Origin: Tricholoma matsutake
Lineage: Eukaryota > Basidiomycota > Agaricomycetes > Agaricales > Tricholomataceae
Assembly (NCBI GenBank): GCA_026075535.2
Contig: AP026550.1
Location: forward strand, 4,464,001 to 4,528,000
Direction of reading: 5' to 3'
Length of the DNA: 64,000 nucleotides
The notes beneath the pieces were generated by a model. It did not search any database. It worked only from the letters and a program-made list of their open reading frames with translations, and was not told where the DNA came from. The first letter of the stretch is position 1. Each line of letters opens with the position of its first letter. Shown here piece after piece: positions 1-12,831 of this stretch. The translations under genes and the position numbers were made by a program.

Positions 1-343
1 ACCCCACTTGCACCGTGGACTTGGCAATCTTCTTCTTCTTTGGGGACTTGCTCCCCTCTGCCTCATCCTCCAGACCCATGGCCGCAGCTGCCCACTTTTT
101 CTCCGCTCGTTTTGTGGCCGAAGCCTCCTTTCTCTGCACTGCTGCCTGGCGTGCCTCCTCCACCTTCGCTGCCTCCTCTGCTGCCTTCTGCGCCTCCTGC
201 GCCCGATGCTCCTCCTCCCTTGCTGCCTCCTCCAGTTCCCTCACCTCCCGTTCCATCTGCTCTTTCATCTCCCGCTCCCTCTGTTTGTACTGAGCCTTCA
301 TTGCAGCCAGCTTGAGTTGAGCAGAACCTGCTGGGGGGGACAT
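1..343 (-). CDS. Coiled-coil, Glu/Ala/Lys-rich ORF beside an LTR (partial)
   Basis: The minus-strand frame opens with ATG at 343 and stays open to the window edge, so the protein is cut off after about 114 residues. It begins MSPPAGSAQLKLAAMKAQYK and then becomes a highly charged heptad-like stretch rich in Glu, Ala, Arg and Lys, ending in a basic run (SPKKKKIAKS). This predicts a long coiled coil followed by a nuclear-localisation-like patch. Low-complexity coiled-coil ORFs next to LTR elements are frequent in agaricomycete genomes (recalled, not searched). It starts 135 bp from the LTR at 478-1189. If the element runs on the minus strand this could be its gag leader. The purine tract before the LTR instead suggests the element runs on the plus strand, which would make this ORF antisense. 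Function unknown. Confidence 0.45.
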   Translation of the reverse strand, partial: MSPPAGSAQLKLAAMKAQYKQREREMKEQMEREVRELEEAAREEEHRAQEAQKAAEEAAKVEEARQAAVQRKEASATKRAEKKWAAAAMGLEDEAEGSKSPKKKKIAKSTVQVG

Positions 344-477
344 TTTGTATAGGTGATGGGAGTAGGAAGTCAACAAAATTTTTCAACCAATTGCCACATC
401 CAGAATTTTCAACCAACTTCCTCATTCAGACTCAAACCCTCACGTGCCTCATAGGCTCGGCACTAAGGGGGAAATAC

Positions 478-1189
478 TGTCAAGAACCATTCCTCACCCG
501 ATCAGAACCCGCATTCCATCCAACTCTTTCCCGCATGTCTAACCCGACATTTGTCTACTCCTCCCAATTTTGTTCCTGGCCGCCTTGCACTGCCCACACT
601 GCTGTGCACCAGGCTGCCTTGTACAGCACCCATGGCTGCCTTCCCAAGGCTGCCGTCTAGTTTTGCAAATTCGACTATGGATTCCTGTGTGGCCTCTGCT
701 AGGTAATTTATCTACGCAGTCGAGACACTGCCACAGTTCCTGTTTCCATCCCGCTTTTATTCCAGACTCTAGTATTTAAGTTTAGTTAGTTTCACCTTGT
801 ATTCCTCAGTTCGTATATTGACATAGACTTGACTTTAATCTGCCAATCAAAAACCTCCTTCTACTCCAAACCCCAGTTCTCTAAGAGTCTGAACTCTGTT
901 TGACTCGACCTCCAGTCTCCCTCTGAAGTTCTAACCTCATCTGAACTTAACCTAAGTCCCTCTGTACTCCTTTCCACATTTACCTGCACTTTCCCGTCCC
1001 TACCTCCAAACCTCCAACTTGAAATTAGGACACCGGACGAGGTGAAGGGTGCAGCTTCTTACAAGCTGAAGCCAAGTCCTTTCCATTTCCCCTCCCTGCT
1101 GAATCTGCAATGACCCGACAACCTTCCATAAATAACACCCACAGTGTCCGATCGGATTCTGATGAACCCTCTAGGATCAGTTCTTAACA
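478..1189. repeat. Long terminal repeat, about 712 bp
   Basis: The block starts TGTCAAGAACC and ends GATCAGTTCTTAACA, so it has TG...CA ends inside an imperfect terminal inverted repeat, as LTRs do. A purine tract (aagggggaaa, 466-475) sits just before the TG end. That is the expected polypurine primer of a plus-oriented element, making this a 3' LTR. A TATA-like tattta lies near 773. The far end abuts the Plavaka reading frame exactly. The second LTR is outside the window, so no target duplication can be checked. Confidence 0.6.
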
Positions 1190-2124
1190 AGCAGTAGATT
1201 CCTTGAGCTTCTGTTTATCAACAGGTAAAGGAATCTTCACAGAAGATTCTCTCCAACCAGCCTCTCCCAAAAACACAGCTTCATCCTCCATTGTATCAAG
1301 GCGGTGCAGCTCTTGAGAAGCACTAAAATCCTTCAGATCCCTGACATCGAAGTCCTCCTGAAGGATGACCTCCTTAACGAGACGGTCCAGCTCAGCAACA
1401 GACTTTTGGTTCAAACCAAAATAGAACCAGCTCATCAGCCGGTACACCATCGCATTGAGAAAAGGGTGGTAAATGTTCTCAGTGGCAGCATTGAACATTG
1501 CATCCACACCAGTCCACCAGCGTTGTCCAGATTCTGTTGATGGTTTTCCAGGAACATCATAGATGTCGTCTAGATCTTGATCGGCCTCAGGATCAGTAGT
1601 AGGAAAAGTTATGTATTCACGATATAACCCAAAGTCATCACAATCCATTGTAAAGAAGACAGGTTCAGGTGTATGTAGCAAAGGGGATGGGGATGGGGAG
1701 TGAGCGCCAGCAGGGGGGGTGGGATCTTGCACAGGTTCGGGAACATGGGGGACAGCTGTGTGGGATGATGGGACAAAATCCTCAAAATGATCCAGAAGGA
1801 ACCTGTGACGACCTGATCGTGTTGGTACCACCTCTTTTTGACTAGGCCCTGGCTCTGGCTCTGGATCCTGTTCAATCTCTCGTTCAATCTCCTCGACAAT
1901 CATAGGCACCTGGTCACTGTCATAAAGGAAAGCCAATTGTCTAACAATGAATGACTTACCTCCAGATTTGGTGGGTTCTCCTTCTCCGTCTTCTTACATT
2001 TCACAACCTCTGCTCGTCTCTCACAAAGCTCAAGAGTCCACTTCCTTGCTGCTTGACAGGTATTCCAATGCCTTCCCAATGCACCATCGTTCAGAAAAGT
2101 CCGCCAACACAGACAGCCAACCAT
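1184..2124 (-). pseudogene. Plavaka-type transposase, N-terminal part, cut by the LTR
   Basis: Two exons on the minus strand are joined by a canonical intron (about 1968-1919). Exon 1 starts at ATG 2124 and encodes a C2H2-like finger (GCLCWRTFLNDGALGRHWNTC, first 19 residues diagnostic) followed by a charged linker. Exon 2 has the acidic/proline linker, then the motif DDFGLYREY with a downstream block ending in ADLD-like residues (FDVRDLKDFSASQELHRLD) that I recognise from basidiomycete Plavaka (CACTA-related) DNA transposases. The catalytic DDE region is missing. The frame stops six bases inside the LTR (TGT TAA), so the loss is explained by LTR insertion at 1189/1190. The family call comes from remembered sequence patterns, not a search. 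Confidence 0.6.
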
Positions 2125-2497
2125 TGCAATAAGGACAAGAAATATAAGGAACCAGAGGTGGCATTGGTGGTGTATTGTCATCCAATGTATGACTGTTAGT
2201 GCTGGGACAACCTTGCCAAATGCAAAGCACGTTCTGTCCGTGGGGTACAAACGAATCAAATGAGCTGCAAATGAAAATGAAGATCAGGAGACGAGAGGGT
2301 CCAGGTCAGTGTGTGCAGCCTCAAGAAGAAATCCAAGCGAGATTGGTAGGAAGCAGCCTGTATACGATAACAGGCTGTGACTCGATATCCAAGGTTGCTT
2401 TGTTGATGCGCATTGATTGATGATCCTGTGACTCATTCTCAATGTGTCTCTCCAACGCGTCTTTCTCTTTCTTCCCTCCCACCACCTTCTCCACTCC

Positions 2498-4410
2498 ATG
2501 CCATCCTCCTCCCATCCCAAATCTTCATCATCCCACACTACTGGTGGCAATAAGCATAAATGAACTGAGGCAGATACCAGGAGCAAGAAGGACAAGCGGA
2601 ACAAGGAAAAGCAGACCAAGGAAGACAGACACCAAAGGTAAGTGGCCCAAAGTGAATACCGTTGTCTTTCACACTCACTACTTTATGTCTAGGAAAGAAA
2701 AGGATGAAGATTCATTTGACATCTACAAGGATTTTGCTCGATGGATAGTGCATACAGAGCACCTATTCATCTCATGGTACACCGTCTTGGATGTTGGGCT
2801 CAAGTTGGATGCAGAGGACTATGATGATAAAGAGGAGTACGTTCAATATTCTCATTGTATGCACACTTATCCTTATTTTCTTTTTCAGGTTTATGAAAAG
2901 TTTTCATATCGAAGCTGCTGTTTATTGATGACTGCACAAGGAGCACCTGCAATTCGCATGTGAGATGAAGAAAATGGAACGCAAGCAAAGGTATGAGAAG
3001 GAATTTGTTAGTGCAGTGAGTGCCTTCCACATTTTTTCTGCTTTTGTGATGCATATAACCATCTTACTAGCTAAATCATGCATCGTGTGGAGCATGATCA
3101 GACAATTCAAATGGGTTACTCACGAAGGGCCTAGAATACATCGACGAGAAGCATGGGGCCCTAACACCACCAATATCCGCAAGTAGGCCAAAGGCTGATG
3201 TCCGAGGGTTTAACCACCCTATGATCGCATGACTTCTATGCCCCATCGACTACATAGCCTTGTTTGATCAGGATCCTGAAGGGTATGCTCTGTCCATTGT
3301 CCTGCATCTTCTTCTTTTTTTTTTTTTTTTCAGTTTTCATGCCAAACTTTTGAATGGCTCCATCAAGATTCATAGCACCCACTATCTGTTGTGCCTTTAC
3401 GACGAGGAGCTTATCAATGATGACGATCCTGGGCTGGGTTTCTTATGGAGCAAGGTTTTGATTGCGGTGAGTACTCAATACCATGGTGCCAACAGATTGT
3501 CACTGATTCAACCTAGTTCTTCAGGCATATATTTACCTCACCATCTTCAGCCTTGCAAGACAAACCTGGCCAAATGAAAGGCAAGAAGGGCCAGGCAGAG
3601 AAACATGATATGAAGCAAGTCACACCGGGATCAATCGCTTATGCCACAACCCAGGTAAAGGCAACCTGAATGTAGAATATGTACTAACATTTATTTTGTG
3701 TAGTTGCATTGGTGTCTCAGTGGGTCTGACAACTGGTGACTCGCTGATGGAAACTGGACGCCCAAAGAGTTTTACAGTGCGATCATGCTCGCATTCGGGA
3801 TCAGGGTTAGCAGTCATGAGGATGAGGTCGAGAATGACAGTGAAGATGAGGAGGAGGATGAGTGGGTCACAGAGACTCTCTCTTGGTGGAATGGGTGCAT
3901 TTTTTCTTTCTCTTCATGTCCTCATTTAATACTGGTTTTAGGAAGATTTTTGGTACCAAGCCGGCTGCCACAGCATCCCCTCCAGTCCATGGTTCAACCC
4001 TTGAGAAACTCCTTGCAAAACGTGCTGCAAAAAAACGAGCCAGGAAGGCTTCTGCTGTGACCACCACTCTGCCCACTGCCACCACCTCCACTAGCACTTC
4101 CGCTTCCTTGGCTGCCACCTCAACCTCCACTGCCATGACCACTGATGACAGAGATTCCACCATGCTCACTGGCTTGTCATCACCTGGCCCTGAAACCTCG
4201 ATCAGGGCACACAGGAAGGTCAGCAAGAGGAAATGGGTCCTGGTCGAGAGCGAGTCGGATGACGATGAGCAAGAGGCAAAGAAAACCAAGGGCAAGAAGA
4301 AGAAACACTACTTGAGGGAGAGCGATTCGGATGATGAAGAAACCAACAATAAGGGACCCGGTAACAAGGGAACCGACAACGACGCTCAAACCGACAATGA
4401 GGACGAGTGA
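2498..4410 (+). pseudogene. Uncharacterised agaricomycete repeat-family protein (DUF6698-like), decayed
   Basis: A multi-exon plus-strand gene with good GT...AG introns (e.g. 2638-2692, 3286-3332, 3468-3525, 3656-3703, 3900-3944). The basic N-terminus starts at ATG 2498 but hits TGA at 2561, beyond which the same frame stays open (TEADTRSKKDKRNKEKQ). Central motifs such as HIFTSPSSA, GMK/DMKQVTPGSIAYATTQ and FYSAIMLAFG...WWN resemble a large agaricomycete family I remember as DUF6698, of unknown function. The C-terminus (from about 3945) is Ala/Ser/Thr-rich, then basic and acidic with SESDDDE and SDSDDEE casein-kinase-like patches. One frame break at the intron near 3525 is also needed. Likely a dead copy; the tail alone remains open to the stop at 4410. 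Confidence 0.45.
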
Positions 4411-5300
4411 CAACCGGCCATTCTGCATTTGTAACCCATTGGATTGCAATGTTTTTTAGATTGCCCCCGGATCACTCTTTCTCTAGGTGCTAGTTGCTTT
4501 ACCTACTGATATTTTCTGCTCCTTCTTCCCTGCTTTGCTATGCACTGCTAGCCTGGTTTCTCAAGATGCTCCTGTCCCTATTGCCGCTTTGCTCTAGGTC
4601 TCATTCTTGGGAAGTTTCTCTCAAGTCATCTCATTCTGTTCCACATACTCATTTGTTTGTGATCATGTTCATTCTCATTCATGTTTATCATTTTGGACTT
4701 GATGCTTTGTGTGCCTCATTCTCTTTATCAGTAATTAGATTGTGCTAATAAAGACATTTGTTTCACAAAATTGTGTGATTGGTTCAATAAGAATAAAAAC
4801 CTTGTCCTTTATGGTTTGAGTATTTAAACTTAGGTCATCTTGGATAGTTTTGCCCAAGATTTTGAAAGGATTTGTCCAAGCTGGCCAAGTTCGCACTTGT
4901 TTCCCAACAAAGTCCAAAGTTGGGCTGAAATTTGCAAACATACCACTTCTAGGACGAGAAATTGTCCCTGTGTATTCACTTTCATGGGTGACCCAACATG
5001 CAAGAAAATGGAAACAATGGTGAGCTATGTATTGGTACATATGGTTATGTATACTTTTTGTGGTTTTGCTGATGGCATAATGACCCTACATTGAGGTGGA
5101 TCAGACCGTCATTCATGTTGACAGTGAAAAACTCTGACTCATCAAAAATCCTAGTGTCTGATTCCCCTCCCCTGGCCTTAACTCATCTGCTGCAGCAATG
5201 GTCAGTGAGCATGTTCAAAGGATCCTTCAAGGAGCAACTGAGAAGAGCTTGATGGTGTACAAGGAATGGTTGAGTGCGTTGAGACTCTCTACTACATGAT
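4411..5300. other. Repeat-region spacer without a recognisable gene
   Basis: No convincing coding frame or RNA gene was seen here. The sequence is AT-rich and CpG-poor like the rest of the left flank. It links the DUF6698-like remnant to the MULE-like remnant. Confidence 0.4.
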
Positions 5301-5319
5301 CATTGAATTTATAGCTTGA

Positions 5320-8300
5320 ACCCCAGAGTTGCCACCTGAGATAGCAAACCACAAGCACTACAGTGCTGCAAATGCAGAGAATTGGGTGGCTTTGGAGAAG
5401 TTTGATGAGTATCTCCAGGATATGGTTGAGAAGTCCAGCTTGGAAGGGTATGTCCTCATGAATGCCATTGAAACAGCTCACTCAACCTGTAGAGCAGCAA
5501 GACAGACATCATCGAGATCAATGACAATAGTGATTCTGAGCCAATTCAGCCTATTCTTGACTCCAGAACTGAACACAAGCACAATGTCATTGTCATCTCA
5601 GATGACAGTGATTCTGAACTGAAACCACTCAACCTCACATCTTAGCACATTCCCAAGTCCAAAAAGCATCCAGCAAAGGCAGAGGATAGAGCAGACAGAC
5701 ACCCCTCAAAGCACCACTCATCAGTTATTGAGGTTATTGAAGTCCCTGATTCTAGCGATGATGAAAAGTCCAGTCACAATCTTATTGTTGTCAAGATGGA
5801 GCAACCAACCATCGCAATGTCACCCAATGCCAAGCCAGTGCTTCATAGTGTTCAGCCATCCAAATCGAGTGCTGACAATGATCCGAGGGATGGATCTGGC
5901 AGGATTGTTGTGACGATGAAGATGAAGGTTGAGGCTGTAGAGCACCTCAACAGCATTCCTAAGTGTTGGCCTGTCCCAACATCTGATACAGCTTATGTTC
6001 TTGATTTCAGTGAGCATCAGCAATGGTGGATTTACCAGCTGGAAAGCCAAAAGGGCTTGACACATTCTTGAAGGCTGACATTTCTCATTCAGATGTACAA
6101 TTCTGGCTGCTAACAGTGAACAGGATCAAGATTCTTGGGGACATGGTACAAATGGCAGTACCTCTCAAGATGTAAAGTTGGCACTTCTTGACAATCTTCC
6201 AGCATGTTGTTCAGTTCATCTCTGCAATGGGGGACTCAAATGTGAACTATTTGATGCAGGGCTATTGGAGGGGTACGAGCGCAAGGATGCTGAGGATATG
6301 TCCAAAACCTTCCAGGCTGAGCAACACCAAAACAAAACTAATGGCTCCACTGTTCTCTCAGCAACTGAAATGTTTGTTGTCACTCCACATTACTCATCAT
6401 CAATCGCTACTGATTATTCTTGCATGTGTTAGGGTTTTATCACTTGATTAAAGGTTTAGAATGCAAGAAGAAGGGGTGCCCTGGTACCATTATCATTGAA
6501 TTGTTGAAAAAGGTATGTCTCCACATTCAATAATAATAAGCTGGTCAATGACAATATGATGTATAGCCCCCTTCTGCTGATGGAAAACACCACTTTGTCA
6601 GTTGTACTGACTGGCACAAAGCTGAAAAATGGGAGCACCTCTATGTACCAATTCCATCTTGGGTTGATGAGGCCATCTTGCTACAGCTTGTAAATAATGA
6701 GCATGTTGACTCCTTACATCTCTCTGAGTATGAGGGCAGATGCTCCACATTCATCTACCCCCGTCATGGAGAACAGAAGTGTTGTAGTCAGTAATTCATG
6801 TCTCAGCCTTGTTAAAATATGAATATTGTGTTAACTTTAAAAAATTTGGGCAGAACCTACACACTTTCGCAATGGGCTTTTGATCTCAGCTAGATTGATT
6901 TGACATGATTACCCAGTCAAGAAAATTGTCTACACATTGAAGGATCTGGCCAAACCTAAAGTAATCAGGATTTTTGAAGGACAGCACTCACATCCACCCT
7001 GGCCAGAGGAACAGCCCACCCATGAAGCAAAGGAAGATCTTCAGCACTGTCTCGAGGCATTTAACACTACAGGGGCAACAGCAGGCAGGGTTGATAATGG
7101 TCAGTCATTCCCATTTTGTGTTGAGAACAAAACAATTTGGTTTCTTCTTCAGCACCCACAACAATTACAATTTTGGGGTCTATGTTGAGTGCCAAACACA
7201 GTGCATTTTGGAACAAGAAGGTTTTGCATGAAACAATATGGAAAAAGAAAGATGAAAAGTTGCCAGCTGGTCTTAGGTGGCAAGGTGAGGAGTACAATAC
7301 AATCAATCTTGATTTCAATGCTGATGTTGATGAAATGTAAGGGATTGTTGACCTATACAAGCAAGACCAAAAACTCCAACTGAATGAGCGATACCTGTGG
7401 CATCTTTGAATGGAGGAAAATATCCATCTTGTGGTGACAATGAACCCAACACTTGCTGGCCTGATACACAATGCACTTTATCTTGTTGGTGATTATTCAT
7501 TCAAACAAGTCCACAGGGATTTGGATGAGCTCAGATTTGTCATTTGGCACCATGCAACAAATGAATGTAAGTCTTCTAATATAACATTGTGAGTGTCTAT
7601 ATCATTTTTTCTGGTCCTAGGTGTCACCGTTGCATGGATCTATTGCAATTTATCAACTCAAGAGGCATTCAGCTACATATTTGAAGCCTTTTTCACATTG
7701 GTTTAAAAGGCCACTGGGCATTGACTCAAATTCAAGGCTTTCAATGTGACTGGCAATATTCGAGCCCTGATTCTCAATATGGAGGCTGCTCAAGTTCAAG
7801 GTTTGGGAGATGCACTGGTTTGACTGTGAATGAATGATTCAGTGATAAGTGGGATCTATGAGGCTGACCCAGACATCTTGGTGCAATTCATCATCAAGCT
7901 ATGCACTGTCCATTTCAAGCAGTGCATAGTCATTGAATTCATTAGCACCCAAGTAATTAATATGTCATAACATGCAGGCGCACTGGTAACCTTCTTGATG
8001 TGCTCAGTGCTGAAACTGTTGAATACCTCAATAAATTTCAGACACTTGAGTCACCCTATGACATTGATGCCTGGCATAAGTTCTGTGCAAATCATCTGAG
8101 CAAGAAGCTGAGAAGTATGTGCACAGAAGTTCAAACCACAGGCCATACTAACCATTTCCAACAGATTGGTATGCACACAAGGTCTCCTATCTGTGGTTGT
8201 TTCTGGTTTCAATAAGACTCTTTCATGCATGCCAAATGACTGCTGGGATACTACACCACACCACACCAATCTCATGGAGACCACTCATGCTGGCACCAAT

Positions 8301-9111
8301 TGCCAAACCCAGATTAACCTCCTGCCTGTTGAAGCAATTCAACAGTTTGTCCATTTCCTATGTAGATTTTGAATGCACTGACAATACATATACTGGGCAA
8401 GGACCCTGGATGCTCATGTGGCAGCCTCAATCATGGCTGCAAGCAATGCTTGTATCCTTCCTAACATCAACAACAGTGAAATATTGCAACTCAGCTGCAC
8501 CATCAGTCATTGAAATCATAGCACTCATCGGCATGATATGCACAAGGCCATAGACAATAACATTGATGAAGTACATGACCACATTACCACAACTACACAG
8601 ATGGAAAAGGACCTCAAAGCACAACTAAAGGAGTTGAATGAGAAAAAGAAGGAGGCTGGTTGTACACCCAGGCACAATAGAGTGGCAGCACAAAAGTTTG
8701 ACAGTGTTGCAATACCAGCTATCCAATACTCTGTTTGTATGCACTGGCAGCAAAGCTAACAAAACTGACAGAGGATTTTTCAGACTCCATTGGTACCCCC
8801 AGGCCTGTTGAACATGTTACACATGGTTTTGGTAACTTCAGCATTTGTGATGCCCCTACCTCCACACATTCATTGACACTGAGATTATTGCCACTCCCTT
8901 TAACTGTGCCATCAAATGCTCCGCCAAGGCAGAAACCCCAACAGGCTGTCTTTTCACATTCCCTTCCCACTGTCGGTAGTATGGATCTCAATCCTGCATT
9001 GCTCAAGGGCTATGACCCCACCCTACCATTTCCTTTCAACTTGCCTGCTGTAGATCTTAACCTTCTCAATGCCCAACTGGAGGAACTGTACCCTTCTACA
9101 TCAACATTGTA
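5320..9111 (+). pseudogene. MULE-like transposase family gene, heavily decayed
   Basis: Plus-strand coding fragments appear in several frames. Around 6460-6620 is a zinc-finger-like block (ECKKKGCPGTIIIE...KHHFVSCTDWHKAEKW). At 6940-7100 is KPKVIRIFEGQHSHPPWPE. At 7430-7700 is a block with GDYSFKQVH followed by VTVAWIYCNLSTQEAFSYIF. That layout (zinc finger, then an Asp-x-x-Phe-Lys strand, then a second strand before a helix) fits the start of a Mutator-like DDE fold, and the phrases match a family repeated in agaricomycetes (recalled). Stops and frame changes are frequent, so it cannot make one protein. The last open piece ends at 9111. The family name is inference. Confidence 0.5.
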
Positions 9112-9198
9112 ATGGGTAACCTGACCTAGTGCTTTGTATGGTGTTAATGTCTATAGCAATACAGGCTTTAGGGTAGCTACCAAGTCTCCTACTAGCCA

Positions 9199-9316
9199 TT
9201 ACAGTCTCCAGGCAAGTTGACAATGACATGGAGTCACATCAGGTGATGACAGATCTGTTACAGTCTCCAGGCAAGTTGACAATGACACAAAAGTTGCATC
9301 GGGTGATGACAGATCA
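9199..9316. repeat. Two tandem copies of a 59-bp unit
   Basis: The unit beginning ttacagtctccaggcaagtt occurs at 9199-9257 and again at 9258-9316, each ending in tgatgacagatc plus a few bases. The copies differ mainly in the middle. It lies between the MULE-like remnant and the fold-back element; no gene is seen in 9112-9442. Confidence 0.8.
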
Positions 9317-9442
9317 TTCTAATCCAAAACAATATGCTGTGTAACCTGCTCTGTTCATCTGGATAGTCATCCAACAGGCCCTGATAGTCTTTCAATGACT
9401 GGTTAGTTAATCCTCCCTGCTGATTCCTCATGATAGTGATTC

Positions 9443-10425
9443 ACACCACGGGCAAAACCTAAGGCAGTTGAAACTCAACTGCCTTCGAGGCAGTGGGTAC
9501 GGCAGTTGACAGTGCCTGAATCAGTAATTATGTAATATTGCCTTTAACAAAGAATCATCACCTGACCTTCCCACAATACAAGCCTAAGAATAGTGATGGA
9601 TATGTTCCCCCCCCCCAATTACCACCCGATCACCGTCTCCCACGGTTGATCAACATGCACCAGTCTTGGCTAACATTGTGCTATTCCACTCATTCCTGGC
9701 CCTTTCCCTTCGCTTTTTTTGCCAGATAACACTTATGTATGTACATATAGTGTTAATAAGCAGTTGTTTTCGCTTTCACAGCTATATTTAACCCATAACA
9801 AGCACTCTCCCTGGTTGAGAGGAGGAGGGGGTCTCTTCTCTTCATTTGGGGGTGTCTGTAATGCATGTATATGGCTGTATATTCATATTAATAACTAAAT
9901 ACATGAATGGGGAGGGTACTGTATGAGATGGGAAGGGGGGAAATGGGGAGAAGTGACAGAATGAGGGGAGGGGGTACCATCTACTGGGATTGTACACTAT
10001 CTACAGCTAGAAAAATGTATGTGGAGGGTATATGGATGTATGTAGAAGCAAGGACTGATGTTGGGAGAGCTGGGGACAAGGTGCTCTCTGTCAGTGACCT
10101 GCATAGGGAGGGAGGAGAGGTGGTCACTTACTTGCATACCTAAGCCTTCCCCTTATGAAATGCACCTGGAAAGAGAGCATTATGGTCCTAATAAATGACC
10201 TGATGGACCCCCCAGAGGCCCTGCAGTTGCAAGGATAGACAGAAAAGAGCATATGTACTCAGAAAGAGATATACTTACCCTGTGAGATCCGTGGGGCAAA
10301 AGTGTTCACTTTCTTTGATTCCTAGGTCTAGTATAAAGGTAAAATAAAGGTCAGTAAATGTTATGACAGGGGGAGAAGATCCTGGCTCAACACAGCATGG
10401 GTTCCTCACCAGCAGATAGTGCTGT
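9443..10425 (+). repeat. Left outer arm of the fold-back element
   Basis: Matches the right arm up to ctcaccagcag at 10425, where similarity stops abruptly at atagtgctg. Relative to the right arm it carries a 26-bp extra piece near 9467-9492 and lacks about 20 bp near 9683. A diverged third copy of this arm is at 24597-25430. The 78-codon frame at 9907 is low complexity and conserved only because the arms are near identical, so I do not call it a gene. Confidence 0.7.
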
Positions 10426-12199
10426 TCCAGCCCGGCTTGGCCTGAAAGCCACGGCTTTGGCTTGGCTTGAGGCGGCTTTGGCTTTCTTGAACCTCAGGCC
10501 AGGCCATGGCTTTTGTATGTAAAATGTTCAAATTTTGCCCACAGGTCCATTGGTTATAAACTTATACAGGAAGCTAATTAGAACAATACAAGTCTTCTTG
10601 TCCAATAAACAGCCTCGCTGAGACTGTGTTCACTCAGGGTAACTACGAGCCACCAATGTACAAAGAAACAATTTGAATTAAATTTAAACTCGCCTAAACG
10701 TGAGAGAGGGAGGTGGAGTTAAATACATGTCCACCAAAAAATTGTGACCAAATGGTAGGGGTGGATGCTGGGCCGTTCGTTGTTGATGCTGGGGTGTCAT
10801 TGTCATCATCCTCATCATCCCTGTCGTTGTCCTCTTCCCCGTCATCTAGTCCTTGCCATCCTCTCCCTCGTCCCCATTGTTGTTCTCTTCCCCGATGTCC
10901 ATGTCGCCATCTGGTCCTGGTCCTGGTTGTCCCATCGTCATCATCGTTGTCGCTGACACTGCCATCCTCTGCTACCCACCGGTGTCCTTCAAGCTGTCCT
11001 TGTCTTGTTGGCATCCTTCACTCGGCCCCTGTTGTCCCTGTTTTTGTTGGTCTTGTTGTCATGTCATCATTGTCTCCCCCTTGTTGTCCTCTCCCTCTTC
11101 CTGGTCCCCCTTGTTCCCGACTACTTCCTCATTGTTGGCCGTTTTATCATTGCTCCCCATTCCTATGAGTAGTGACTCATGTAGAGTAAATGTATTGAGA
11201 CATGGCACAGTCACTCACCCAAAGCCAATGGTGCCTCAACCACTTGTTGTAGTAATAAAATTAGAGCCTGATATCATATTAGACAAGATCCCCTTGAGCT
11301 ACAGACTACTCATATAGCAGGAGAGGCCAAGCTATGCACCAGGGAGCAAGTTGAACCAGGTGTTCCAAAAATGGTAATAATCTTGAGATATCTCGGCAGT
11401 GAAACAACACACTGTTGAATGGAGAGCAGGGGTTGATAGAAGAGAGTGTTTTGCATAGGAATAAACTTAACTGCAGGGAATCTGTGCAGAAATGAGCGAG
11501 TAATGTGCGAAACAATGTATTTGCAGTAGTTGAGTACATCGAGACACATCCGATCATACTCCTGATCACATGTCAATAAACACTTTCCTGAGTATCTTGT
11601 CCTCATTCCTCCACAGATCAACATTGATCCTCTTGCAGTCTAAGGAATCAACTTGCCTCTATTCACTCCTGCTTTCCAATTAGAAGTGCATTGAGACACT
11701 GCTGAGTTATCTTCAGATTATTGCCTTTTTGGGACTACTTGGTTCAACTCTCTCTCTCATGCATCCTATAGCCTCACCTCCTATCTGAATGGTCTACAAC
11801 TCCAGGGAATATGTATTGATACAAAATTATACCATTATCTCTGTACTAAATTGAGATATAGAAGTTCTATAGGCCTTGGGTAAGTCAGAGTGACTACATC
11901 CCAACTCAATATATTGACCATCTGCCTCTATTTTATAGACTCATGAACTGTCCAAAGGCTCTAAATTTACTTGTACTACATTAGTATGCCTGTATATAAG
12001 GCCACTAGTGAGTTCCATGAGCTGGCATGGAGTAACAAGGAGGTTAGGTGAGTATGTGAAATTCCTACTTTGTAGGATGAAGTACTGACCATATGGATTG
12101 ATTGTAGGCTATAAATGAAGGCGAAAGGCACCAACTGAATGCCTATGATGAGGTTTGGATGAAAGGTACAGAGGGTGAGTCATGCTGAACAAAGTTCAC

Positions 12200-12810
12200 C
12201 TCTGCTGGTGAGGAACCCATGCCGTGTTGAGCCAGGATCTTCTCCCCCTGTCATAACATTTACTGACCTTTATTTTACCTTTATACTAGACCTAGGAATC
12301 AAAGAAAGCGAACACTTTTGCCCCACGGATCTCACAGGGTAAGTATATCTCTTTCTGAGTACATATGCTCTTTTCTGTCTATCCTTGCAACTGCAGGGCC
12401 TCTGGGGGGTCCATCAGGTCATTTATTAGGACCATAATACTCTCTTTCCAGGTGCATTTCATAAGGGGAAGGCTTAGGTATGCAAGTAAGTGACCACCTC
12501 TCCTCCCTCCCTATGCAGGTCACTGACAGAGAGCACCTTGTCCCCAGCTCTCCCAACATCAGTCCTTGCTTCTACATACATCCATATACCCTCCACATAC
12601 ATTTTTCTAGCTGTAGATAGTGTACAATCCCAGTAGATGGTACCCCCTCCCCTCATTCTGTCACTTCTCCCCATTTCCCCCCTTCCCATCTCATACAGCA
12701 CCCTCCCCATTCATGTATTTAGTTATTAATATGAATATACAGCCATATACATGCATTACAGACACCCCCAAATGAAGAGAAGAGACCCCCTCCTCCTCTC
12801 AACCAGGGAG
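12200..12810 (-). repeat. Right outer arm, inner part (interrupted by Copia at 12810)
   Basis: Reverse complement of 9822-10425 with only a few substitutions. The arm resumes after the Copia insertion at 17935 and ends at 18302. Confidence 0.75.
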
Positions 12811-12831
12811 TACTAGGATTCACTTTCTACA
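12811..12831 (+). repeat. 21-bp remnant of the Copia 5' LTR
   Basis: This is identical to the last 21 bp of the 3' LTR (17914-17934). The remaining 324 bp expected for the 5' LTR are missing although the target duplication next to it is intact. A primer-binding site should follow directly (ggttatgggcc). Confidence 0.75.

Noticed and set aside
9907..10143. 78-codon ORF also present at 12474-12710 on the other strand
   Set aside because: Its conservation is explained by the inverted arms; the diverged third copy does not keep the frame, and the sequence is low complexity.
10694..11317. Overlapping ORFs of about 100-150 codons on both strands
   Set aside because: Low-complexity tcatc/tcctc repeats keep several frames open at once; no domain is visible.
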